Positions 1-5,543 of a DNA stretch of 5,543 nt are shown piece by piece. The translations under genes and the position numbers were made by a program. Below the pieces are notes generated by a model, which saw only the letters and a program-made list of their open reading frames with translations, made no database searches and had not been told where the DNA came from. Numbering within the stretch: position 1 is the stretch's first letter; each line of letters starts with the position of its first letter. Source of the stretch: Acetobacteraceae bacterium (GTDB lineage Bacteria > Pseudomonadota > Alphaproteobacteria > Acetobacterales > Acetobacteraceae); NCBI GenBank assembly GCA_030039695.1, contig JASHVB010000160.1, forward strand, positions 1-5,543, written 5' to 3'.

Positions 1-846
1 CGGTTTTTCGATCATGCGGTGAAGGGGGCAGCACTGGACGAACCGGCAGTGCGCATCTTCATCATGGGCGGCGGCGCCGGCCGGCGTGACGAAGCGGGCC
101 ATCTGCTTCATGGCGGGCGGTGGATCACAGCAGCAGATTGGCCACCGCCGGGAACCGATTTTGTCCCGTTCCATCTGCACGGCGACGGTCGGCTGGATCG
201 TGCCGCGCCAGCTTGCGGCGCCGCGCCGCTGTCCTACGACTTCGATCCGGCGCATCCGGTGCCCACGATCGGGGGCGCGATCACCAGCCTGGATCCCGTG
301 GCGTTCGCCGGAAGCTGGAACCAAGTGGAGGGGCCGGAGTTCTATGGCTGCAAGCCACCTTATCTGCCGCTAGCGTCACGCGCCGACGTGCTGGTGTTCC
401 AGACCGAGCCGCTACGCGAGCCGGTGCAGGTGGTCGGGCCGATCGAGGCTGAAATCTGGGTCTCGACCGACGGCCCCGATACCGACTTCACCGCCAAGCT
501 GATCGACGTGCATCCGCCGTCCGCAGACTACCCGCGCGGCTATGCGATGAACCTGACCGACGGCATCATGCGCCTGCGTTACGCCGAGGACCCGACGCGC
601 CCGCGCCTGCGCCAGTCCGGCGAAACCGTCCGCATCCGCATCACTCTGTTTCCGACCGCCAACGTATTCATGCCCCGCCACCGCATAAGGCTGGATATCT
701 CCTCCAGCAATTTTCCCAAGTTCGACGTGAACCCCAATACCGGAGAACCAGAGGGCTTGGCGCGACGGCGACGCATCGCCGTGAACACCGTATTCGCCGA
801 TGCGGAGCGGCCGAGTAAGGTGCTGCTGCCGCTGCTGCCTCTTTAA
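1..846 (+). CDS. CocE/NonD family hydrolase, C-terminal part (5' end outside window)
   Basis: This is the C-terminal part of a serine hydrolase of the CocE/NonD (X-Pro dipeptidyl-peptidase S15) family, which cleaves esters or amides. The frame is open to the left edge; a GTG at 19 is internal, because the six codons before it (RFFDHA) continue the family's 'FFDHWLKG' linker after the catalytic domain. About 281 residues are visible. They cover the end of the alpha/beta-hydrolase region (VRIFIMGGG) and then the beta-sandwich 'X-Pro dipeptidyl-peptidase C-terminal' domain. Its hallmarks are DVLVFQTEPL, the strand EAEIWVSTDGPDTDFTAKL, AMNLTDGIMRLRY, LDISSSNFPKFDVNPNTG and the ending VNTVFADAERPSKVLLP. 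The Ser-Asp-His triad of the family lies upstream and cannot be checked. The C-terminus is complete and ends on TAA. Substrate is unknown; family members act on esters, beta-lactam side-chain esters and cocaine, so the name says little about the real role. No downstream operon partner is intact. Confidence 0.93.
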   Translation, partial: RFFDHAVKGAALDEPAVRIFIMGGGAGRRDEAGHLLHGGRWITAADWPPPGTDFVPFHLHGDGRLDRAAPACGAAPLSYDFDPAHPVPTIGGAITSLDPVAFAGSWNQVEGPEFYGCKPPYLPLASRADVLVFQTEPLREPVQVVGPIEAEIWVSTDGPDTDFTAKLIDVHPPSADYPRGYAMNLTDGIMRLRYAEDPTRPRLRQSGETVRIRITLFPTANVFMPRHRIRLDISSSNFPKFDVNPNTGEPEGLARRRRIAVNTVFADAERPSKVLLPLLPL

Positions 847-853
847 CAGCAGC
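831..853 (+). other. perfect hairpin spanning the hydrolase stop codon
   Basis: GCTGCTG at 831-837 and CAGCAGC at 847-853 form a perfect 7-bp stem around a 9-base loop that contains the TAA stop. No run of T follows, so it does not look like a classical intrinsic terminator. The left arm belongs to a CTG-rich stretch coding for the leucine-rich tail, so the pairing may be partly a by-product of composition. Confidence 0.35.
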
Positions 854-894
854 AAGGCGTTCGGACCAGCCGCCCCGACAGGTGGGCGAACCTC

Positions 895-1337
895 ATGGTG
901 GTAGCCACATCAGACCCTGAGCTTGTCCCGATGGTTGGCAGCTGGCGACTGGTGTCGATGGTATGGACGTATGCAGGCACCGGCGAACGCGTCGAACCTC
1001 TAGGTGCTCAGCTGGAAGGAAGAGTGGTCTAGCAGCCAAGTGGACAGATTATGTTCCTTCTCGCAAAAAGCTGTTCGCGGGTTGCCAGAAAGTGATGCCG
1101 ACCACGCCGCCTTGTTCGACGCGATGGTGGCCTATTCAGGACTCGTCCGCTGGGGTGGCCATCGGGAACTCATCACCACCGTAGATGTAAGCTGGCATCC
1201 TGGATGGGGCGGAGAACAGCGCCGCTTGCTCAGTCTCATCGGTGACCGTCTCATCGTTCGAACGTCAGAGCAGCCAAGCCCCGGTGGCCGCCCGGGCCTC
1301 GCGGAAGCAGTTCTCGAGCGAGAGGGCGAGCCTCTGA
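895..1337 (+). pseudogene. lipocalin-like domain protein, broken by a stop and a frameshift
   Basis: Joined across two lesions, this stretch reads as a small lipocalin-like protein (the Lipocalin_5/PF13924 type, usually about 140-150 residues, function poorly defined). From ATG 895 the first frame gives LVPMVGSWRLVSMVWTY, the typical N-terminal 'LVGTWRLVS' strand, then meets TAG at 1030-1032. The same frame resumes with QPSGQIMFLLAK, where relatives have a tyrosine before the 'PSG' motif, so TAG probably replaced TAC or TAT. Removing one A from the A5 run at 1065-1069 restores the next frame: RGLPESDADHAALFDAMVAYSG, then TTVDVSWHPGW, then GDRLIVRTS, all in family order. The natural C-terminus should fall near 1320-1337 (VLEREGE); the open frame runs on to 1462 with unrelated-looking residues. 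The start has only a weak GGTGGG upstream. The total of about 443 bases fits the family length. Either a true pseudogene or, for the A-run indel, a sequencing error; the stop codon would need a second error. Confidence 0.8.
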
Positions 1338-1439
1338 CTTTCCCATCCGGCGTGCCACCTGATCCCGTGCGGCGACGTGGTGCCTCCACAAAGGTGACCG
1401 CGGCGGCAAGCGCCGAAGTAGGCCATCACAGGTGTCTGC

Positions 1440-1997
1440 TCAGTCGGCGATTGAACGAATGACTTGTGCCCGATTCCCACTGACAAGGGTATTTGGTGGA
1501 ACATCCTTGGTGACCACCGAACCTGCCGCGACCACCAAGTCCTTGCCTAATGTTGCGCCACCGATGATGGTCGCGCCGGCTGCGATCGAGACGTTTCTTT
1601 CAATCACGATTGGCCTTGCGATCGCGAAGGCGTGCCGCTGGGAAGGTGCAATGGGATGGCCATGATGTAATGATGCTCACATTCGGCCCGATCATCGCAT
1701 TGTCGGCGATGTCGATCCCACCAAGGTCGTAGACAGTGCAATGCCGATTTACCAATGCATTGCGCCCCACACTGATATCCAATCCGCCGGTTGCGTAGGA
1801 CGGTGGTAGCAATAAAAAGCTGTCGTCCACCTTCTCTCCGATGCGATCGCTGAACAACGACCGGACTTCGTGCGCAACGTTGAACGTCAAACGATTGAGA
1901 TTGGCGGTGATCGCCATCGCTCTTTTGGTATTTGCCGTCATGCTGGCTAATTCCGGCGTTCTGCCTGGATTATCTTGGTGCGATCATGAGTCGACAT
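1440..1997 (-). pseudogene. sugar O-acetyltransferase (maltose/galactoside acetyltransferase type), frameshifted
   Basis: Read from both frames this is a left-handed beta-helix acetyltransferase that would move acetyl from acetyl-CoA to a sugar hydroxyl. Bases 1941 down to 1663 encode TPELASMTANTKRAM..LNRLTFN (the Mac-type N-terminal domain), KVDDSFLLLPP, GGLDISVGRNALVNRHCTVYDLGG and IGPNVSIITS. One surplus base at about 1662 shifts the frame to a TGA at 1602-1600. Deleting it gives GHPIAPSQRHAFAIARPIVI, then IAAGATIIGGATLG, VVAAGSVVTKDVPPNTLVSG and RAQVIRSIAD with a stop at 1442-1440. The catalytic histidine of the family is the one in GHP, so the lesion falls just before it. A better start than ATG 1941 is ATG 1997-1995, preceded by AGAGGAAAA, giving MSTHDRTKIIQA; joining it to TPELASM needs a second one-base correction near 1960-1965. 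The span equals about 186 codons, the normal length for LacA/Maa proteins. It converges on the lipocalin relic. Product as written would lack the catalytic half. Confidence 0.87.
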
Positions 1998-2268
1998 GCT
2001 TGATTTTCCTCTGCGCGCGGTCGAACGAGCGTTCGGCGCAGGGTGCCCGCGCCGAGTACCCACAACGCGGAAGGGACTGCATCCACCCGAACTGGACACT
2101 CCCACCGGATTTCTGCAGCGCGTAAGCCACGGGAAAGGTCGATCCCGATGCATGGTGCCGAATTCTTGATTGGCGCGCGTCACTAGGGCGCGTCCCCATT
2201 CAGCGGATTCGCAGGCGTGGCTCGAGTCGTCCCGTGATGCGGCCGACTCGGGATAACAAGCCCGATCG
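1998..2268. other. no recognisable gene
   Basis: This stretch lies between the acetyltransferase start and the end of the reductase-family gene; both are on the minus strand with the reductase-family gene upstream. All six frames were read. Short open frames exist on both strands, including a 57-codon plus-strand frame at 1996-2169, but none carries a family motif or a good start signal. It should hold the promoter or leader of the acetyltransferase relic; only the AGAGGAAAA ribosome-binding sequence just upstream of ATG 1997 is visible. Confidence 0.5.
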
Positions 2269-2832
2269 CTACCTCCTAGGTTCATACCGCATCGCCACCG
2301 CCCCCGAGCCGAACTCCAGCCGGCTCACGAGCGTCAAGTCGACACGCTTCGATAGCCCCGCGAACAACGTTGGCCCGTGGCCCGCCAGCCTGGGCTGCAC
2401 CACGAACTCGTACTCATCGATCAATCCCAGCTCCGCCAACGCCAGCGGGAGCTTCACGCCTCCCACCAACAGCCCCTTACCCGAGTGCCGCTTCAGCTGC
2501 TGAACGGCCTTCGCCAGATGATCCCCATGCACGAGCTCCGCGTTCCAATCGACCCGGTCCAGGGTGGCCGACACAACGTACTTCTTTGCTGCGTCGATCG
2601 TCCGGGCGAAGGGTTCCATCCAATCGGCCATCCAATCAGGCCTCACTCCGGTCCGCGCCGGTGGCCGCCACGCTGCCTCCATCATTTCGTAGGTCACCCG
2701 GCCAAACAGCAGGGCGTCGGCCTGCGCAAGGTTCTCGGCCGCATGACGATGCAAGTCTTCGTCCGCGCGCATTGCACGATGATCGCAGCATCCGTCCAGT
2801 GTGACGTTAATGGAATACCGAAGGGGTCGCAT
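2269..2832 (-). CDS. dihydrofolate reductase family protein (RibD C-terminal domain)
   Basis: A complete 187-residue protein of the RibD-C/dihydrofolate-reductase-like fold, a family of small NAD(P)H-dependent reductases whose stand-alone members mostly have unknown substrates. The start is the family's usual one: MRPLRYSINVTLDGCCDH at residues 1-18. Further marks are LLFGRVTYEMM (41-51), the strand KKYVVSATL (83-91), and the cofactor-binding turn LLVGGVKLPLALAELGLIDE (121-140) followed by EFVVQPRLAGHGPTLF (142-157). Length and motif order are normal, and no lesion is visible, so it is probably functional. The Shine-Dalgarno is poor: only GGTGG about 15 bases before ATG, next to the palindrome GTACGCGTAC (2836-2845), which could be an operator or chance. 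Upstream lies an IS5-family remnant that may have replaced its original promoter. It is not the folA enzyme: the N-terminal sequence and turn motif belong to the RibD-C group. Cytoplasmic; no signal peptide. Confidence 0.93.
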   Translation of the reverse strand: MRPLRYSINVTLDGCCDHRAMRADEDLHRHAAENLAQADALLFGRVTYEMMEAAWRPPARTGVRPDWMADWMEPFARTIDAAKKYVVSATLDRVDWNAELVHGDHLAKAVQQLKRHSGKGLLVGGVKLPLALAELGLIDEYEFVVQPRLAGHGPTLFAGLSKRVDLTLVSRLEFGSGAVAMRYEPRR

Positions 2833-2858
2833 GGCGTACGCGTACCACCGATCAAGGT

Positions 2859-2880
2859 GAGATTGGAAGTTTTCTCACAA
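2859..2880. repeat. possible left terminal inverted repeat of the IS5-family remnant
   Basis: The GAGATTGGAAGTTTTCTCAC stretch lies 55 bases before the transposase ATG. That is about where the left end of an IS427-group IS5 element is expected, and GAGA-starting ends with a T-rich core occur in such elements. No matching right end was found in the window, so the call rests on position and general look only. Confidence 0.25.
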
Positions 2881-2913
2881 GTGGCTACGGTCGATCGGTC
2901 CTACCGGACGGGC

Positions 2914-3021
2914 ATGGACTTGCCCCACCAGCAGTGGACGATCATCGAGCCGTTGTTCCAAGAGAACCGGCGGTCTGACGGCGGCGGCTGCCCATGGCGC
3001 GACACGACGCGCGGGTCGTAG
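2914..3021 (+). pseudogene. IS5-family transposase, N-terminal fragment
   Basis: The 35 codons from ATG 2914 read MDLPHQQWTIIEPLFQENRR, then SDGGGCPWRDTTRGS and a stop. This matches the start of IS5-family (IS427-type) transposases: 'DLTDAQWAIIEPLLP', then 'RRPDGRGRPWRDTRAVLNGILW'. After PWRDT the similarity ends at about 3006-3012, and the 'LNG(I/V)LWILRTG' helix and whole DDE catalytic domain that should follow are absent. A full protein would be roughly 250-280 residues or two overlapping frames, so about 88% is missing. The piece cannot transpose. The frame is open upstream through the antisense of the reductase gene, which is coincidental. An IS probably inserted here upstream of the reductase-family gene and was later deleted. 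Confidence 0.8.
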
Positions 3022-3476
3022 TAATCGACGTGGAGCGATCCAAGTCCACTGCGATCGCCTTGCGGCATCGGCCGGTCCATCGGCAAATTTGTAGATAATC
3101 CAGCGCGTGGCATAGAACACCCGGGTTCTTCCCGCCCGCCCTTCCACTTGCGACGGGACGAAGCCGGTTTGTCGCTACCGACCGGGCTTTGAATTTGCTC
3201 TCTAATCCCCGCCTACGATGAAATGACCACGCCAGCCCGAGCGGAAGCGCGTGGCGCCACGGCTTTTGATGAACGCGCGAACTACGCGCGCCGGGTCGGA
3301 GCGCGCACCGCGACGACCCAGGCCACTGGCCGGTGATCGCGGCGGGATCAGAGTGGACCCTCTGCGCGAGGTGATCTTGTTGAGAGCGCGGAAGATCCGT
3401 TATCGTCGGCCCGCGATGCTCAGCAGACGCGTCGGTCAACGAGCGCACGGCAAAAGAAAGCATCGGGGAGGTCACA
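3022..3476. other. 455 bases without a sure gene; possible coding remnants
   Basis: No complete gene is visible between the transposase stub and the acyl-CoA synthetase. On the minus strand two adjacent frames look protein-like: RVFYATRWIIYKFADG (about 3127-3080) and, after a one-base frame change, MPQGDRSGLGSLHVDYYDPR (3068-3009), stopping where the transposase similarity ends. I cannot assign these to a family. On the plus strand a 37-codon frame from ATG 3223 to TGA 3336 (including AFDERANYARRVGART) has strongly G/C-ending codons but no ribosome binding site. The region must also hold the synthetase promoter; TTGAAT (3189) and TACGAT (3214) are 19 bases apart, too loose to call. Confidence 0.4.
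3465..3471 (+). promoter_or_regulatory. strong ribosome binding site of the acyl-CoA synthetase
   Basis: GGGGAGG lies five bases before ATG 3477, close to ideal sequence and spacing. It decides the start codon, since no other in-frame start nearby has such a site, and it suggests efficient translation. Confidence 0.8.
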
Positions 3477-5105
3477 ATGCGTGGATATCACGAAGCTTAC
3501 ACGTCATTTTCGCTTGAAAGCTTTGCCCACGAAATCCTCTCAGCGCCGCTGGATGCCGAGTTGAATGCATATATCGCTTGTTGCGGGCGCTGGACTGACA
3601 GTGACCGAGTGGCTTTGCGGTGGATGGCAGCCGACAGCCAAAAGCGCAACGTCACCTACCGCGACCTCGACGCAGGGGCGGCGCGATTCGGCAACGTGCT
3701 GAAGGCGCGCGGTGTCGGGCCCGGAGACGTGGTTGCGGGGATGTTGCCGCGGATCCCCGAGTTGCTGGTTGCGGTGCTTGGAACCTGGCGGATCGGCGCG
3801 GTGTATCAGCCGCTGTTCACTGCTTTCGGGCCGGCAGCAGTGCAGTCGCGGGTCGTGGATCCCGGCGGTAGCGATGCGAAACTGATCGTGGTGGACGGCG
3901 CGAACCGCAGCAAGCTCGACGCGGTACCAAACTGTCCACTCGTCCTGACACTGCGGCGGGGCGCGCCAGCACGGGAGGGCGACGGGGATTTCGAGGCCGA
4001 AATGCTGGTGCAGCCCGAGGACTGCCCGCCCGTGATGCGCCGGCGCGATGATCCCTTTATCATGCTGTTCACTTCGGGGACGACCGGCAAGCCCAAGGGC
4101 GTGGTCTATCCGCTGTTCTCGTTGCTGCAATTCGCCATGTTTATGCGCAACGGCCTCGATCTGCGCGAGGACGACATTTACTGGTGTTTCGCCGATCCCG
4201 GTTGGGCACTAGGGATGATCGGCACGCTGACCGCGCCGTTGCTTCTAGGCTGCACGACGGTGATGTTCGAGGGCACCTTCTCGGTCGAATCGACGGTACA
4301 GGTAGTTACGGAGCTTGGTGTCTCCAACATGGTCGCGGCGCCAACAGTGTTCCGAATAATGCGGGCGGCCGGCACCGAGGCGGTGGCACCGATGCGCGGC
4401 AAGCTCCGGGCAATCTCCAGTGGTGGCGAGCCGCTGAACCCGGAGCTAAACCGCTGGGCGGTGGACGCGTTGTCAGCGCCGATCCACGAGGTCTATGGGC
4501 AGAGCGAGATGGGGGTGAATTTCTGCAACCATCACGGGCTGCGTCACGAGGCCAGGGTCGGCAGCGTTGGCCTGATCAGCCCAGGCATGCGTTGCGCCGT
4601 GCTCGACGACGATCTCAACCCAGTACCACCAGGACAGACTGGTGTGCTGTCGATCGACCGAAGCGCCTCCCCACTGTTCTTCTTCACCGGCTACTGGAAG
4701 GCGGAGACGCCAGGCTTCCAGGACAAATGGTACCTGACCGGCGACGTCATGCGACAGGATGAGGACGGCTACTTCTATTTCATAGGCCGCAACGACGACC
4801 TCATCACCTCGGCGGGATACCGGATCGGGCCGGCGGACGTAGAGAACATCCTGATCGAGCACATGTCGGTGGCCGAGGCCGCAGTGGTGGGCAAGCCGGA
4901 TCCGGAACGGACGGAAATAGTCAAGGCCTTCATCGTGTTGCGGGGTAACACCGAGGGAACGGAGGCACTGGCGGAGGAACTGCGGCAACTGGTGCGGCGG
5001 CGGCTGTCGGCGCATGCCTATCCGCGCGAGATCAGCTTCGAGACTGAGCTGCCAAAGAATCCCGCTGGTAAGGTGCTGCGCTACGTATTGCGCCAGCGGG
5101 CCTGA
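3477..5105 (+). CDS. AMP-forming acyl-CoA synthetase (acetyl/medium-chain or aryl acid type)
   Basis: A complete 542-residue member of the ANL superfamily. These enzymes activate a carboxylic acid with ATP to an acyl-adenylate and then pass it to coenzyme A. All core motifs are present: the P-loop FTSGTTGKPKGVVY (198-211), AAPTVFR (287-293), SSGGEPLNPEL (314-324), VYGQSE (339-344), WYLTGD with Asp423, GRNDDLITSAGYRIGPADVE (437-456) with the hinge Asp440, and PKNPAGKVLR (526-535) with the catalytic Lys532 that forms the adenylate. The DDLITSAGYRIGP form and the FTGYWKAE segment place it near acetyl-CoA synthetase-like, medium-chain (ACSM) and benzoate-CoA ligase-like proteins rather than FadD. 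It is shorter than acetyl-CoA synthetase (about 650), lacking that enzyme's long N-terminus. Substrate cannot be read from sequence. It is cytoplasmic, with no signal peptide. It stands alone: no catabolic partner follows, and IS fragments lie on both sides. Base composition is even and no lesion is visible. Confidence 0.95.
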   Translation: MRGYHEAYTSFSLESFAHEILSAPLDAELNAYIACCGRWTDSDRVALRWMAADSQKRNVTYRDLDAGAARFGNVLKARGVGPGDVVAGMLPRIPELLVAVLGTWRIGAVYQPLFTAFGPAAVQSRVVDPGGSDAKLIVVDGANRSKLDAVPNCPLVLTLRRGAPAREGDGDFEAEMLVQPEDCPPVMRRRDDPFIMLFTSGTTGKPKGVVYPLFSLLQFAMFMRNGLDLREDDIYWCFADPGWALGMIGTLTAPLLLGCTTVMFEGTFSVESTVQVVTELGVSNMVAAPTVFRIMRAAGTEAVAPMRGKLRAISSGGEPLNPELNRWAVDALSAPIHEVYGQSEMGVNFCNHHGLRHEARVGSVGLISPGMRCAVLDDDLNPVPPGQTGVLSIDRSASPLFFFTGYWKAETPGFQDKWYLTGDVMRQDEDGYFYFIGRNDDLITSAGYRIGPADVENILIEHMSVAEAAVVGKPDPERTEIVKAFIVLRGNTEGTEALAEELRQLVRRRLSAHAYPREISFETELPKNPAGKVLRYVLRQRA

Positions 5106-5485
5106 CGCGTGCGCTTCGTGCCGGTGATCGACCGCTGCCTATTACCGGCGCCATTGGCAGGATCTGCGGGCCACGGGCTAACGATCGGGAAGAGGGGCGA
5201 ACCCTAACGTGGTTCGCATGGTCTCCAAATTGCATTTATTGGAACGCACGAGACGCGAACGCAGGCGATTAGGTAGGCCTATGCGTCCCGACCGCGGGGC
5301 GTGTCAGCCGGCGGCGACACAGCGTCAGTATGCCTTACCGTCCAAAGCGACAGCGACCTCCCTGGGTTGGTCTACGGAGGAGATGGTCGTGCTCGGTGAG
5401 GATGCCAGGCTCTCCGGATCAGGCAATGTCGAGCGCAGCGGATTTGTCCGACTCACTGCCGAGGCCGCACTCGGCCACACAGCCT
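5106..5485. other. no recognisable gene
   Basis: About 380 bases after the synthetase. The longest frame, 5209-5490 (+), gives an arginine-rich start (RTRRERRRLGRP) and then a more ordinary segment (STEEMVVLGEDARLSGSG), but it has no ribosome binding site and no family resemblance I can name. A 32-codon GTG frame at 5109-5207 is equally unsupported. CTGCC/GGCAG arms at about 5134-5160 are too far apart and lack a T run, so no terminator is called for the synthetase. Confidence 0.45.
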
Positions 5486-5543
5486 TATAGACATGTGAAA
5501 CTAGGGATCGAGCCCATGCTCAGGTTGAAGCGCCTGAGGACCG
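5486..5543 (+). pseudogene. probable IS6-family transposase, C-terminal fragment running off the window
   Basis: The last 58 bases read YRHVKLGIEPMLRLKRLRT in one open frame to the right edge. This resembles the end of IS6-family (IS6/IS26/IS240-like) DDE transposases, where the catalytic Glu is followed by 'QDHRxVKxRxxPMLGxKxFxTA' and then 'GIELxxRIRKGQ'. The pattern R-x-V-K, six residues, then P-M-L-x-x-K-R-x-R-T is kept. Upstream the similarity stops at once: the residues before it (SATQPY) do not match, and the family's EQDH, including the catalytic Glu, reads TQPY. No start belongs to it, so it looks like a truncated relic. An alternative reading is a new gene beginning at ATG 5516 behind AGGGA, but the residue match upstream of that ATG argues against it. 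Only 19 residues support the call. Confidence 0.5.

Noticed and set aside
412..855. 147-codon minus-strand frame opposite the hydrolase
   Set aside because: Antisense shadow of a well-supported coding frame in high-GC DNA; no motifs.
1996..2169. 57-codon plus-strand frame MLDFPLRAVERAF... overlapping the acetyltransferase start
   Set aside because: No ribosome binding site, no family resemblance, and it sits over the leader of the minus-strand relic.
2377..3021. 214-codon plus-strand frame covering the antisense of the reductase gene
   Set aside because: Only its last 35 codons (IS5 transposase start) are meaningful; the rest mirrors the minus-strand gene.
3189..3219. TTGAAT/TACGAT as a sigma70 promoter
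   Set aside because: Spacing of 19 and poor -10 match; similar pairs occur by chance.
2942..3475. 177-codon minus-strand frame before the synthetase
   Set aside because: Arginine/serine-rich, low-information text without motifs; it also runs antisense through the transposase stub.
4473..5015. 180-codon minus-strand frame inside the synthetase
   Set aside because: Shadow of the intact plus-strand synthetase.
5134..5160. CTGCC...GGCAG as a terminator for the synthetase
   Set aside because: Five-base arms with a 17-base loop and no T run.
5209..5490. 93-codon plus-strand frame after the synthetase
   Set aside because: No start signal and no recognisable domain; arginine-rich start typical of chance frames in high-GC DNA.
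5519..5538. CTCAGG/CCTGAG inverted repeat with an 8-base gap
   Set aside because: Lies inside the probable transposase coding fragment and is only six bases per arm; likely chance.

Overview
The window is high-GC bacterial DNA, most like an alpha- or beta/gamma-proteobacterium with a broad catabolic repertoire. That reading rests on strong G/C preference at third codon positions, a CocE/NonD-type hydrolase, an AMP-forming acyl-CoA synthetase and IS5- and IS6-type transposase pieces. The genus cannot be fixed from the sequence alone. I see no tRNA, rRNA, CRISPR array, riboswitch or clear intrinsic terminator.

Layout. Bases 1-846 (+) hold the C-terminal half of a CocE/NonD (X-Pro dipeptidyl-peptidase type) hydrolase whose catalytic domain lies off the left edge. 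Bases 895 to about 1337 (+) are a broken lipocalin-like gene with one in-frame stop and one frameshift. Bases 1440-1997 (-) are a broken maltose/galactoside-type O-acetyltransferase gene, converging on the lipocalin relic. It has a one-base frameshift immediately before its catalytic histidine and probably a second break near the N-terminus. Bases 1998-2268 hold no gene I can recognise. Bases 2269-2832 (-) are an intact dihydrofolate-reductase-family (RibD C-terminal domain) protein. Bases 2914-3021 (+) are the first 30 or so residues of an IS5-family transposase, cut off abruptly. Bases 3022-3476 hold no sure gene, only possible coding remnants. Bases 3477-5105 (+) are an intact 542-residue acyl-CoA synthetase with a very good ribosome binding site. 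Bases 5106-5485 look empty, and the last 58 bases resemble the C-terminal part of an IS6-family transposase.

The genes do not form one visible pathway. The two intact genes point in opposite directions, are separated by insertion-sequence debris, and share no operon. The dominant theme is decay: broken genes and IS fragments fill the space between three well-preserved coding regions. This suggests an accessory or recently rearranged stretch, although clustered assembly errors could explain some of the frameshifts. I found no convincing new biological system.
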